NCBI RefSeq assembly: GCF_000485595.1
Contig: NW_014577634.1
Location: 30,981 to 56,258, forward strand
Origin: Priapulus caudatus
Lineage: Eukaryota; Priapulida; Priapulimorpha; Priapulimorphida; Priapulidae
Reading direction: 5' to 3'
DNA length: 25,278 bases
A program made the translations under genes and the position numbers. How positions within the stretch are numbered: the first letter of the stretch is position 1; the number at the start of each line of letters is the position of its first letter. Under the pieces are notes generated by a model. That model had not been told where the DNA came from. It saw only the letters and a list, made by a program, of their open reading frames with translations, and made no database searches. Below are positions 11,699 through 20,368 of the stretch, piece after piece.

Positions 11699-12504
11699 GA
11701 ATATAGTGATGAGAAAGAGCTGGAATTTTATAATCGATTACGAGTTCAACTCAACCAATCTATAATGGATTATAAATTAATCGGTTAATGATCATAGTGA
11801 ATGCATGACCTTATTTTATCTGACCTAAAATTAAGCAACTTTGCCCATTTCTATAGTATTGTTTCATGTGTATATCCCTTTGGCAAAAAATAAAGCTTCA
11901 AAATAAACAGATAAAAGTTTGTGGCTTCTTGCTTCATTGATATATTTTGAGTTTTTTATAAATTTGCTATATATGCTTTAATTTTTAATGGGGTTCCACT
12001 ATTTTTAACAGGGTGAAAATACTAACATATTATTTTTACCAATTTGTTAATAGATACATATATATATACACATTTGTAAACATCTGTTGTTATATCTCAT
12101 TGAACAAAATTGTCAAGAAATAGGCCTACTTGCCGTTGTTGGGACAAATCGAACATTTTATTTTATTTTAAAAGAATAAAAATTTAAGCAATTATTTTAA
12201 AAAGAATTACTGACCATTCTCATATCTGCCTAACTTTTCCGATAACTACTGTTATTGCTTGAATGATAGAAACTTTCTAGAGCATGTATTAGAACTTTCA
12301 TACTTCACTATATTCACCAAAACGTCCATGATTTTAATTTTGATCACTTGTTTTGATTTCTGCTGCCATTTCTTGCGGCTCTCGGACTTTCTCGAGATAA
12401 TCGTTTTCACTACACAGTATCAAGGAACCAGTGTACAGAATCAGATGCCCTTTTGTTTGAAATAGGCACACCTATTTAAAAGGAGCCATAATTTGCAAAT
12501 TAAT
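11699..12504. other. AT-rich non-coding stretch, probably endophilin intron 1
   Basis: No coding exon is visible here. I looked on the minus strand for the short first endophilin exon (a start codon, about 15 codons including a KKQF-like amphipathic segment, then GT) and did not find it. The stretch is most simply intron 1 sequence invaded farther on by transposons. Confidence 0.5.
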
Positions 12505-12665
12505 TGTTATGTTTATAGACTAGTTAAAGATTAGATGTATCAAAACGTGATTTTATTGATATTCAGTTGAAATGCTCCTTGCCATGGGCGCAGTCACCTT
12601 TTCCCTCTAGTTCCAGCTCTCACCACCCCAGTAGTCAGCGCCACACAACTATCGTCAACACTACA
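12505..12665 (-). mobile_element. Probable 3' LTR (or its start) of a Ty3/gypsy element
   Basis: On the minus strand, downstream of the integrase gene, a purine-rich GGATGAAAGGGA is followed at once by TGTAGTGTTGACG at 12665, the usual arrangement of polypurine tract and LTR start. About 105 bases on is AATAAA (minus strand, near 12550-12556), a plausible LTR polyadenylation signal. The far boundary at 12505 is a guess, based on a CA end. No second LTR copy is present to confirm the length. Confidence 0.4.
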
Positions 12666-13055
12666 TCCCTTTCATCCTTGGATGAATGACAGTCTAACTT
12701 TTAAGACTTCTGACTGTAACTTGGGATATGCCCGGTGATGATCTAAGAATTCGAATTAGGTAGAAGTTACACAGTCTGTAACGCGAAGTAAAAGTTCAAC
12801 TAGCGCGAAGTAAACGAGTTCAAATAACGCGAAATAAACGAGTGCGAATAACTTGCATGAAACTATGCAGAGAGTGAACAGTCTTAATTACTCGTATGCG
12901 AATTTAAACAGTCTAGGTTGCTAATACACGAAGATCTAAAGAATGTAGATTATGCGGCAAACTTAGGTACTTTGAAGGCGTATGAGAGCAAGTACAGTAG
13001 CTAGGGGAGAAGTTACTAGCGCATCACCCTAGTCTACAGTTATGGCGCAAACGCA
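12666..13055 (-). other. Non-coding 3' tail of the gypsy element, with a 24-bp tandem repeat
   Basis: This lies between the integrase stop codon and the likely polypurine tract. It contains three successive 22-24 bp units at 12779-12800, 12801-12824 and 12825-12848 built on the core GCGAAGTAAACGAGTT. No open frame of note is present. Its position suggests untranslated retrotransposon sequence. Confidence 0.45.
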
Positions 13056-14038
13056 CTATGCGTACATGTATACATCCTTGAAGCGGACCGGAAGTTTCCG
13101 TTCTCTCGTTGAACGACGAACTTGCGGTTGTTGAAGACAAGATCTCAGGGGAGGTCCATCAACGTGTCCGGTTGAAGCGCGAATTGGCGGATCACCAATC
13201 ATGTCATCATCATCGTCGTCGATGATCTCTCGGCGAATCAGCTGCGGTTTGGGCAACGGCTTGAAGAACGCTGTGTTCCGTGTGATGCGCTTTCGACTCT
13301 CGACAGTCAGCAATTTAGGATCGAAGTGTGGAGACAACTTATTGGTACGTTGCTGTTTGACTAAGATGGTGTCTCCTGGCTGGATCTCATTTCCCTTTGC
13401 ATTCCGTCTGTTGTCTGCGTATTCCTTCATTCTTTCTTTCTGGTGAGCGTCTCTCTCCTTGATCTTTTGTCGAATATCTGGCATGTCAGGCAACACTCTG
13501 GCTGGTAGCTGTGGTAGTTGTACACGAAAACGTCTACCATACAGCGCTTCAGCTGGCGGAACTCCAGTAGTGGCATGTGGTGTCGTCGGTATTGTCTTAG
13601 AAAACGGAAAAGTTCCTGTTTCCAATTCTTTCCTTCAAGATGTGCGATGCGTACGATTTTCAGCAGAGTGTCCATGAACCTTTCGACACCACCATTGGCT
13701 TGAGGCCACAATGGGGTGACTTTCCGATGTTTGAATCCGAGGTCAGCTGCAAAGCTTGCAAAATCTTAACCTTGGAACGGAGGTTCATTGTCTGACTTGA
13801 ATACTTCAGGTATTCCCTGGTGTGAGAAAATACCATCGAGCTTTGGTATGACAGTCTTTGCAGCAGGGGACGAGACTATTTCGACTTCCGGGAAGCAACT
13901 ATAGTCATCAGTTACAACAAGTAGCATCTCGCTTGATGGTAGTGGTCCATTGAAGTCCACACACAGACACTTCGGCTCAAGGATCGATCCAGTGACCAGC
14001 AATAAAAGATGATTTTTCCCGCCAATATATGGCGCCAC
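13056..14038 (-). pseudogene. Ty3/gypsy retrotransposon integrase, degenerate 3' part of pol
   Basis: The integrase inserts retrotransposon cDNA into chromosomes. The minus-strand frames show the core with VDFNGP (first Asp), SDNEPPF (second Asp) and ANGGVER (Glu), the expected DDE arrangement. Next comes ATTGVPPAEALYGRRF, then the C-terminal module with QPGDTILVKQQRTNKLSPHF. The tail is acidic and ends in RRSTRERKLPVRFKDV, as is common in gypsy integrases. Two lesions are visible: an in-frame TAA at 13766-13768 just after the second Asp, and a frameshift near 13585 between LFRFLRQYR and TTPHATTG. Upstream protease, reverse transcriptase and RNase H are absent; the element stops near 14040 where AT-repeat sequence begins. 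It has the same orientation as endophilin. Confidence 0.9.
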
Positions 14039-14059
14039 TATGCTATATACACTATGTGC

Positions 14060-14155
14060 TTATATAGCGACTGAGCTATATATATATAGTACCATAATGA
14101 TATATATATAGTATATATATGTATCTATATATTACATATTTATTATATACATATA
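14060..14155. repeat. AT-rich microsatellite, left half
   Basis: This is an imperfect TA and TATC/TATG simple repeat directly left of the hAT-like element. The same kind of repeat resumes right of that element, so the two halves were probably one tract before insertion. Confidence 0.85.
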
Positions 14156-15468
14156 CAAGGCTCGACACTAGCGGTGGCCCGGTGGCCGGGGCCACCAAAA
14201 CTTGATGTCGGGCCACCAAAAATTTCCAAAAGTTAACATTTGGTGGCCCGATCGGGCCACTAAAATTTCAAAGTGTCTATGTGATAAAAATAATTGTTTC
14301 TACGTGCTAATCTCATTCAAAAGAGAGCGAGCAATTCGCGGAGCGAGGGCACACGTACGCACGTGCAGCATAGCGGGCGCATATTTGCAAGCGCCAGCAT
14401 ACATTTGATTACATTGTATCAAGCGAACCAGACAATGCGTCTAGACAATACGCCTGTCTGCAGTGTACTGTGGAGGCGTATATGTAAAATGAACGCGAGC
14501 GATGAGAGTTTCGAAGGCAAACAATTGTCATAATAAAAAAATGATGAAATTTCTTCCTTTTTTGATGTATTTTGTTAAAAATGTTAAAAATACGGGACAC
14601 ACATGCGTCCCGGGAAGGGTCGGTACGGACGCGGGACACATGGGCAAAATACGGGACGTCTGGTCACCCCTGATTGCTAGCTAGCTGCACTGGTGCCACT
14701 GTTTCGGATCCGAAGCGAAACTGCCAGCGTTCGAAATTCGCGTAGAATAACTGAACTATTCCATGAAGATGATCAGTATTTTAATCCGAAGTGTAATATT
14801 AGTGCTTTGTAAGTTTATTTATGCATTTTCTCTGTCTCTTTACGCAACGAAATATTGAACTTAGACATGCTGCTTTTTTTTTGAAATGCATGCGTACCCA
14901 GGCTACTTTGTTGATAAATTATGGTTCTACTTTATCTTATTAAATCTGCAAATTTTATTTTTACAGTTTCAAAGCCTGCCAGACATTTTAACTTTCATGA
15001 GATTAAATGTATATGTTTTATTTTAACATGAAAAGCCAATGTGTTGTGTGTTTATACAGTTACTTGTTTTAATATCTTGCATGCTCTGTGACTTTGATCT
15101 TTGAACGTCCTGAACTGATCGAGATAGCATGTGCACGCGCGTGTTTAGATAAATAATGAGTGAAAGTAGAAAATTGGTATGCAAGATTCTGGTGAAAATT
15201 GATGCCGTGGAATAGATAATTCAAATGTACCTCAATCATCATGTCAGGTGTGTCCATTGTGTGGGGTTTGTTTAAAGACTTGTGCAAGTGCATCAGATGG
15301 CCCAATTTGCAAATAAATAACAATACGAGATTGAAATAAGATTTATAATGTTTTTCTTTGTTTTTTTTTCGGGCCACCAGATTTCATTTTCGGGCCACCA
15401 AAAATTGAAAATCAATGATTTTGGTGGCCCGATCGGCCACTGAAAAAAAAAGTTAGTGTCGAGCCTTG
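14156..15468. mobile_element. hAT-like non-autonomous DNA transposon, about 1.3 kb
   Basis: The termini are inverted repeats: CAAGGCTCGACACTA at 14156-14170 and its exact reverse complement ending at 15468. Both ends carry several copies of GGGCCACCAAAA in both orientations, the subterminal arrangement typical of hAT elements. An 18-bp perfect palindrome GTGGCCCGATCGGGCCAC lies at 14243-14260, with a degenerate partner near 15424-15440. ACATATA directly precedes the left end and follows the right end, consistent with a target-site duplication, although the AT-repeat context weakens this. The interior has no long open frame and no recognisable transposase, so it would depend on another element for movement. 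Confidence 0.85.
14585..14672 (-). mobile_element. Terminus of a second transposon embedded in the hAT-like element
   Basis: Read on the minus strand from 14672, the sequence begins CAGGGGTGACCAGACGTCCC and continues with repeated CGGGAC/GTCCC motifs. It resembles the terminal inverted repeat of another hAT-type family as I know it. No matching opposite end was seen within the 1.3-kb host element, so this is either a one-ended remnant or sequence captured by the host element. Confidence 0.45.
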
Positions 15469-15521
15469 ACATATATATATATTAATATATATGTATCTAT
15501 ATATATCATATATATATTATA

Positions 15522-15563
<42 letters not shown>

Positions 15564-15598
15564 CACACATTGACACACATATACTCACATATATTTAT
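15469..15598. repeat. AT-rich microsatellite, right half
   Basis: This is a long (TA)n run, including a near-perfect stretch around 15525-15556, with ATAC/CACA variants toward 15598. It is the probable continuation of the tract at 14060-14155. Confidence 0.9.
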
Positions 15599-15681
15599 AT
15601 ACCCAAGTCGCTGTGACTCCTGCGATTACGACCACGTACTTTCCCTATGCATGCAGGGTTCTCCCTACGTTGCGCAACCGC

Positions 15682-15768
15682 GCGCCCCGTTTGGAAAACT
15701 CCCCCTGTTTGAATCTGTGCGCCCGGTTTGGAAAACTCCCCCCTGTTTGAATCGTTGCGCCCCGTTAA
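15682..15768. repeat. 37-38 bp tandem repeat, about 2.3 units
   Basis: Units start at 15682, 15719 and 15757. Each starts GCGCCC, continues GTTTGGAAAACTCCCCC and then CTGTTTGAATC. The CCCCCTGTTTGAAT portion recurs at the outer edge of the DUF3987-like repeat copies (16086 and 24552), which suggests a common origin. Confidence 0.9.
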
Positions 15769-16028
15769 ATTCCACCACAATAAAAGTTTGCCAGCGCGGG
15801 AATCGATCGTCAAGAATTGCCGTTCGACCAGGACATCCGACGCGTGTATTTTTACCGTACCACGCATGCACTGAAGACAGTACCCAAGTTAACCTGACTG
15901 ACAATGCCCAGTTAACCTGTCACTAACTGTACCCCGACTCGGCTATCTTATTATACAAGAACCCCAAATACGGTCTATGGTGTGGTGGCGATTTTACGCA
16001 TTAATTAGTCGTACGGTAAAAATACACG
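15769..16028. other. Unassigned spacer
   Basis: This stretch is less AT-rich than the left half of the window. It contains a duplicated short phrase around CAGTTAACCTG/AAGTTAACCTGAC (15886-15920). I see no gene in it. It may be the outer end of the repeat family that follows. Confidence 0.4.
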
Positions 16029-16090
16029 CCCCCCGGACCCCCCTAGTTTCCCCCTCCCCCCTTCCCCTCCCCCTACCCCTCCCCTCCCCC
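16029..16090. repeat. C-rich tract (G-quadruplex-capable on the minus strand)
   Basis: The plus strand is almost entirely runs of C (four to six) separated by one to three bases, mostly T. The minus strand therefore has more than eight G runs with short loops, well above the four needed for an intramolecular G-quadruplex. It directly abuts the DUF3987-like repeat copy 1. Confidence 0.85.
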
Positions 16091-17422
16091 TGTTGAATTT
16101 CATCCTGGGGAGAAACCCTGGCATGGAATATAAAAACCTCTGCGACCACACACATTCAGATGTGGATGTTTATGCGGCTCGATGTTATAACGCCGGTGGT
16201 CGATTCGGAGATCCATCAGAGCAGGTTTCGTGGGCCCCGCTCATAGGTGCAAGCGCTTGCCGCTCCATGACCTCAAAGGTTTTATGTAGACCTGCTGCCT
16301 TCATAGTACAAATGAGCCCAGCACCGAGGCGCTGCAGTTCGCGCAATGCGAACAGTCGGTCCGGGAATAGGAGAATCGACTTGATAGGTGCAGCACCTGC
16401 ATCGTCGGCCGGATTTTCAGCAGCAGCTTTGCACATGTCGTCGACAAAACCCCAGAGAATATGGAAAATGGAGTTCCTATAACCAACGAGTCGTTGCACA
16501 CGCTTGACGTTTCCAGTGAGATGCTTGTTGGTATACCTGTCGCCAGTTGGTCTCGAACACAAATGCTGTAATATGTGGAGAATGGCATCAGGTCACGGGT
16601 TCACCGCTGCTGACCTGCTCGTTGAAGTTGATACGTGCCACCGTGATGATGTTAGTGAGGTGTTCCTCGGCATCCGGGCAGAAAGTGTAGACAATTTCGT
16701 CGGCGTCTTCGCGGTCATGATAGCAATCATACAGTTTTATAGCGATGCGCGCTGGCTCATAATACGCAGTGGCGGTGAACTTGGCTGCAGTTTCTAGTCT
16801 CTTGCGGCATTGGCAGCACCGGCATGGGGCATACCAGCAGAAATCGGTCGAGAAACCCATCTCCCTTGCCTCTTGCAGTGCCTGCAAGAACAGATCCATC
16901 TGCATGCACCCAGTGATGGAAATGTTGGCCGAGTTCAGCGTGATGGGGCGACGCGTGGCATATTGCGCGGTGATCGGTGATCCACTCCAGCTTTGTGATA
17001 GCAGCTGAATCTCTCCGGAAGCTTGGGTAGCATGACGGTGCAGGAGGCCGCCGAGGTAAGCCTAAAACTCGTCGCCTGCTACCAGCGTATGTTGACATGG
17101 GAGGCGACTTACGTGCTTCAGTAAAGCCCTCCTTCGTCCCGACGTTGAAGATTAGAGATTCCTGGCGCTCCTTCGCAATCTCGTGCGTCTCAGCTTAGAT
17201 GACGGTATTCAGCGCTTGCGTCTTGCCGCTTCCTTTCAGACCGACGATGATGACAAATGCGTTCAGAGGTTGACGTAAGGCTGCTCCTCGAACTTCGACC
17301 CACGTCAGCATCAGTCCCGCGATAAAGCCAACAAAGGCGGTCAGCAGAAACATGGCGTTGGACGTGCACTTCTTGGCCAAGTATTCGGTCGAAGCATATA
17401 GTAACGAAGATTCAAGAACCAT
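16083..17422 (-). pseudogene. DUF3987-like P-loop ATPase pseudogene (repeat copy 1)
   Basis: The minus strand encodes a broken protein. From its N-terminal side there is a start MVLESS at 17422, a hydrophobic stretch (AMFLLTAFVGFIAGLML), and a Walker A motif in FVIIVGLKGSGKTQALNTVI (17219-17242). A Walker B-like VAGDEF follows near 17065-17079, then a stop (17062-17064) and AYLGGLL. Next are SWSGSPITAQYATRRPITL, SITGCMQMD, GFLDRFLLVCPMP and a C-terminal YTFCPDAEEHL-type helical region. The order of P-loop, DE, GxxQ and GFLDRF resembles DUF3987, a family of unknown function with a P-loop fold seen in mobile elements of bacteria and some animals. Several frameshifts and at least two in-frame stops are present. 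The section 16083-16814 is nearly identical to 24546-25278. The family call is from memory of its motifs; no search was run. Confidence 0.6.
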
Positions 17423-17805
17423 AAATTATGACGAGTAACATTAAATGGTAACTAGATCAAAATGGTTCGGAGATTTGAGAGAAATCTTATGCCTGATAAG
17501 AGAAAGTATGCATATTCAGTGCAAACATGGATAGAGTAATGTTTGTAGGCAACACAGCAAATATTGTGCAAAAAGTGACGACAGTATGCAACTAACAGAA
17601 CTGGCATATTGTGCGTTAACGTCGTTTTTCGATACCGAGCAGGCTACTCTATGCTGCGCATGCAGCGTATGTATACAGGCGCAGCTTTGCTGAAGTCTAC
17701 GCGAGCTATAGTACTAGAACAAGGCGCGTGACAACCAGCCAGCGGCAGCTAGGCGTGGGGAGGGGGGATGTGTCGAATGCATATACATGAGCTGTCTATA
17801 TGTAT

Positions 17806-17810
<5 letters not shown>
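17423..17810. other. Spacer upstream of the DUF3987-like gene
   Basis: No gene or repeat unit is recognised here. It could hold the 5' end and promoter of the minus-strand DUF3987-like element, but I see no clear promoter motif or terminal repeat. The last part approaches a TGTA/TG simple repeat. Confidence 0.4.

Positions 17811-17845
<35 letters not shown>
17811..17845. repeat. (TG)n microsatellite
   Basis: This is a perfect TG run of about 17 units preceded by TGTA variants. It explains the Cys-Val and His-Thr repeat open frames on the two strands. Confidence 0.97.
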
Positions 17846-17846
<1 letters not shown>

Positions 17847-17974
17847 TGCATATGCATGTCTGTTTGTATGTGCAAGATGGTGTGAGTGTGAGCCTGCACG
17901 GCCGAAACGATAAAAAAGGTAAAAATGTAAATAATTTAAATTTATTTAAAATGTTCCTGGCAAATACCCTGACT

Positions 17975-17991
17975 CTAACCCTAACCCTAAC
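17975..17991. repeat. Short interstitial telomere-type repeat
   Basis: Three head-to-tail CTAACC units, the last lacking one base, read as TTAGGG-type on the minus strand, the usual metazoan telomere motif. The tract ends exactly where the BEL/Pao 5' LTR begins at 17992, so it was the insertion target or part of it. Confidence 0.85.
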
Positions 17992-18843
17992 TGTACAATT
18001 CTCTATGGATTGTAGTTAAGATTTCTTTAAGATTTTCTCTAGTAGAAGGCGTTGCTGTTGATTTCAATTAAAAAAGTGGGGTTTTTCTGAGAACATAAGG
18101 CAGCAAGGTTTCTGGTGTCGCAGGAGTAATCGGTGTTTTGTTGCGATATGTGGATAATATAAAGGTAAATATGATTAGGTGAATAAGATTAAAAGGTGTA
18201 GAATTTATAGATGATCGTTAGTGTAATGTTATCTAGCCTTGTAATAGCTTGATTATGTACTTTGTATGTTCAGAGACGCTGGTTTCTGTGGCTATGATTA
18301 CAAATCGGTTAATCGTTGCTGGTTTGAAGCGAGAAAAGTAGCATAGAAACCCGCTGAGATCAATGATATGTTAATCAAGATTGTTGAAGAATGTGGTTTT
18401 TATGATGTTGTGTTAGATTAGTAGCTCGTGGTAATTCGAAGTCAGGAATCCTGTGTTGTATCGATATGTATGTATGCATGTAGCATTGTAATCGGCTGAT
18501 ATTGTGAATTACAGTTTTTGTATTTAACATTTGTTGTTCAGGTTGCAAGGCTTGTTCAAGGTGCTGGTGTTTAAGAGATCCGGCGAAACAGTACGTTAGC
18601 ATCTACTATGATTCAGGCATAATTAGCAATTTGCATAATTTAGATAAGGTCATTTATGGTGTTTATGAATATGAGAATTGTTAGCACGCTCATATATTAA
18701 AGACATGTACGTATTTGGTTTTTGCAGAATTGAATGCTAGCTACCGTTGATACGGTTGACACGTTAATAAAGCATCTCAATTAAAGCCAGATTCTCTTGG
18801 TGTATTCGTCGACTCTTGTAGTCAAGTCTCATCTTTCCGCACA
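17992..18843 (+). repeat. 5' LTR of the BEL/Pao element
   Basis: It begins TGTACAATTCTC; the same start (TGTACAATCCTC) follows the polypurine tract at the other end, which fixes the left boundary. An AATAAA at 18766-18771 is a plausible polyadenylation signal. The right boundary at ACA (18843) is inferred from the TG...CA convention and the nearby candidate primer binding site, because the 3' LTR copy is broken after 285 positions. Confidence 0.7.
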
Positions 18844-18854
18844 ATTCAATTTGT

Positions 18855-18868
18855 TGGTTGGAACGGGG
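18855..18868 (+). other. Candidate tRNA primer binding site
   Basis: TGGTTGGAACGGGG starts 12 bases after the inferred LTR end and opens with TGG, the complement of the tRNA 3' CCA. The tRNA is not identified and the match beyond TGG is not verified. Confidence 0.35.
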
Positions 18869-18888
18869 AAAGAGCGGGAAACTACAAC

Positions 18889-20368
18889 ATGGAGCAGGCG
18901 CAGAGGTTGAGACGCGGAGTTCGCAGGGAGCTGTGTAGGCGGGTCTCGGATATGGAGACAGCGATACAGGAGAATCAGGCCATGGGCTTTCTTCAGGAGC
19001 TGGAGGCCGAGATGAAGACAGAGTGGAACAAGCTCATGGAAGCTCAAGGAGAAGTACTCAAGCTGGTTGGTGAGGAATAGGAAGAAGACGAAGAAAGGAA
19101 AGAGTGATCGATGACGTAAGGAATCGTTACCTTGAAGTAAGGAAAAGGTTCAGCAAGCACAAAGAAGAATCTATTAAGGTTGATAATGAAAGTAATAATG
19201 ACAATGTGTCTACTAATTCCAATGAGAATGCATCTGTAGCGAGCGGTAATACCGGTGTAACGGACTTGGGTGGCTTGTTTCAGGCTTTGTCCTTACCAAA
19301 GGCACAGATTACAATGTTTGATGGGAATCCTTTGAAGTACCATTCTTTTACATGTCATTTCAAAGCATGGTTGCGAATATCCCAAATGACAGTATTAAGT
19401 TGAATAACCTAATCTCTTCATGTAACGGTAATGCAAGGAATGCCATTGAGTTCTGTGTTATGAAGCCTCCTGGGGAAGGATATGCAGCTGCTCTGTGCAC
19501 ACTGAGATCAAGATTTGGTAGTAATGTGCTTGTTAGCCAGGCCTGGATCAGCAAGGTCATAGATAGGGAAAGCGTAAGCATAACTAACTTGGGCGGATAT
19601 GCTGCCGACTTGGAGAACTGTCTGCAATCACTGTAAGCTTTAGGCTATTTGAATGAGCTCGATAACCAGGCCAGTCTGAGGCAGATTGTGTCTAAGTTTC
19701 CTAAGTTTCTTCAAAATGGATGGAGAAAAGAAAATCCAAGGATTAAAGAAAGAGGTGGCGAGTCTTCAGCAAATCTGGCAGCCAAAGCTTCAGTGCATGT
19801 TGCTAGGGAAGATTCCGGGCGAGTTGCCAGACTGGCTGATTTAGTTAGATTCATCAAGTGGGCTACTAATGAGGTTGAAGATCCAGTCTTTGGGGATGTC
19901 GGTGTCAGTAAGCCCTCTGAGAGAGCGAGGTCAAGTAAACCATCTGAGAGAATGAGACCAAGTAGACAATATGATAAGATGCTTGTAAATCAGGCTTCAT
20001 TTGTGCAAGGTGTATCGAGGCCTCAAATATGTTGGGTTTGCAAGAACAATCAGCACTGGACGGACCAGTGCACTATGTTCGAGAATGCCTCGCAGACTGA
20101 AAGGAGAAAGATGTGCTACGACAACTATGCATGTTACTCTTGTCTAAAGGTAGCTGGGCGAGGGCACAGGGAGTCCACCTGCTCTAAAAGGAAAGTTTGT
20201 GGTGAAACAACAGCTAACGGGGCATGTAAGGAATTCCACCACAAGCTCCTACACGTGAGGAAGAAGGTTGGACAAATAGGGACTCTCAACATGGCGATGA
20301 ATAAGGATCCTATGTTGAGCATCTTGGATGTGGAGGTGTTAACGAAAGGTGTCCAGCGTCTTGCTTAA
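18889..20368 (+). pseudogene. BEL/Pao gag, degenerate
   Basis: Gag would form the particle that packages element RNA. The first ATG after the LTR (18889) opens a charged, probably coiled-coil N-terminus that hits a stop at 19078-19080. A region with LPKAQITMFDGNPLKYHSF matches the DUF1759-type capsid module of BEL gag. Farther on are two zinc-knuckle-like motifs: one with C-x2-C-x4-H-x4-C spacing (20030-20071, CWVC...H...C) and one CYSCLKVAGRGHRESTC. Lesions include a frame change between 19080 and 19104, another near 19370, and a stop at 19634-19636 within an otherwise continuous frame. The frame ends at 20368, where the protease region has already begun. Confidence 0.85.

Noticed and set aside
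12340-12390. Minus-strand ATGGCAGCAGAAATC considered as the missing first endophilin exon
   Set aside because: The translation does not resemble the endophilin amphipathic helix and no suitable in-frame donor follows.
15780-15850. tRNA-like or tRNA-derived SINE signal on the minus strand (TGGTCGAACGG resembling an A box, CGATCGATTCC resembling a B box)
   Set aside because: The two boxes are only about 10 bases apart, far too close for a tRNA or a normal SINE head, and no cloverleaf can be drawn.
15555-15926. 123-codon plus-strand open frame and its minus-strand partners
   Set aside because: It spans the 37-38 bp tandem repeat, which explains the repeated GKLPLFESVRPVWKTPPCLN-like peptide; no family match is evident.
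16093-16482. 129-codon plus-strand open frame over repeat copy 1, and the equivalent in copy 2
   Set aside because: The minus strand carries the coherent DUF3987-like reading across the same bases, and the plus frames are not conserved at the same length between copies.
17103-17112. GTAAGT on the minus strand after the Walker A region, considered as a splice donor in the DUF3987-like gene
   Set aside because: The DE motif resumes only about 25 bases later, too close for an intron, and the intervening frame is simply damaged.
17714-18019. Open frames with His-Thr or Cys-Val repeats
   Set aside because: They are translations of the (TG)n microsatellite.
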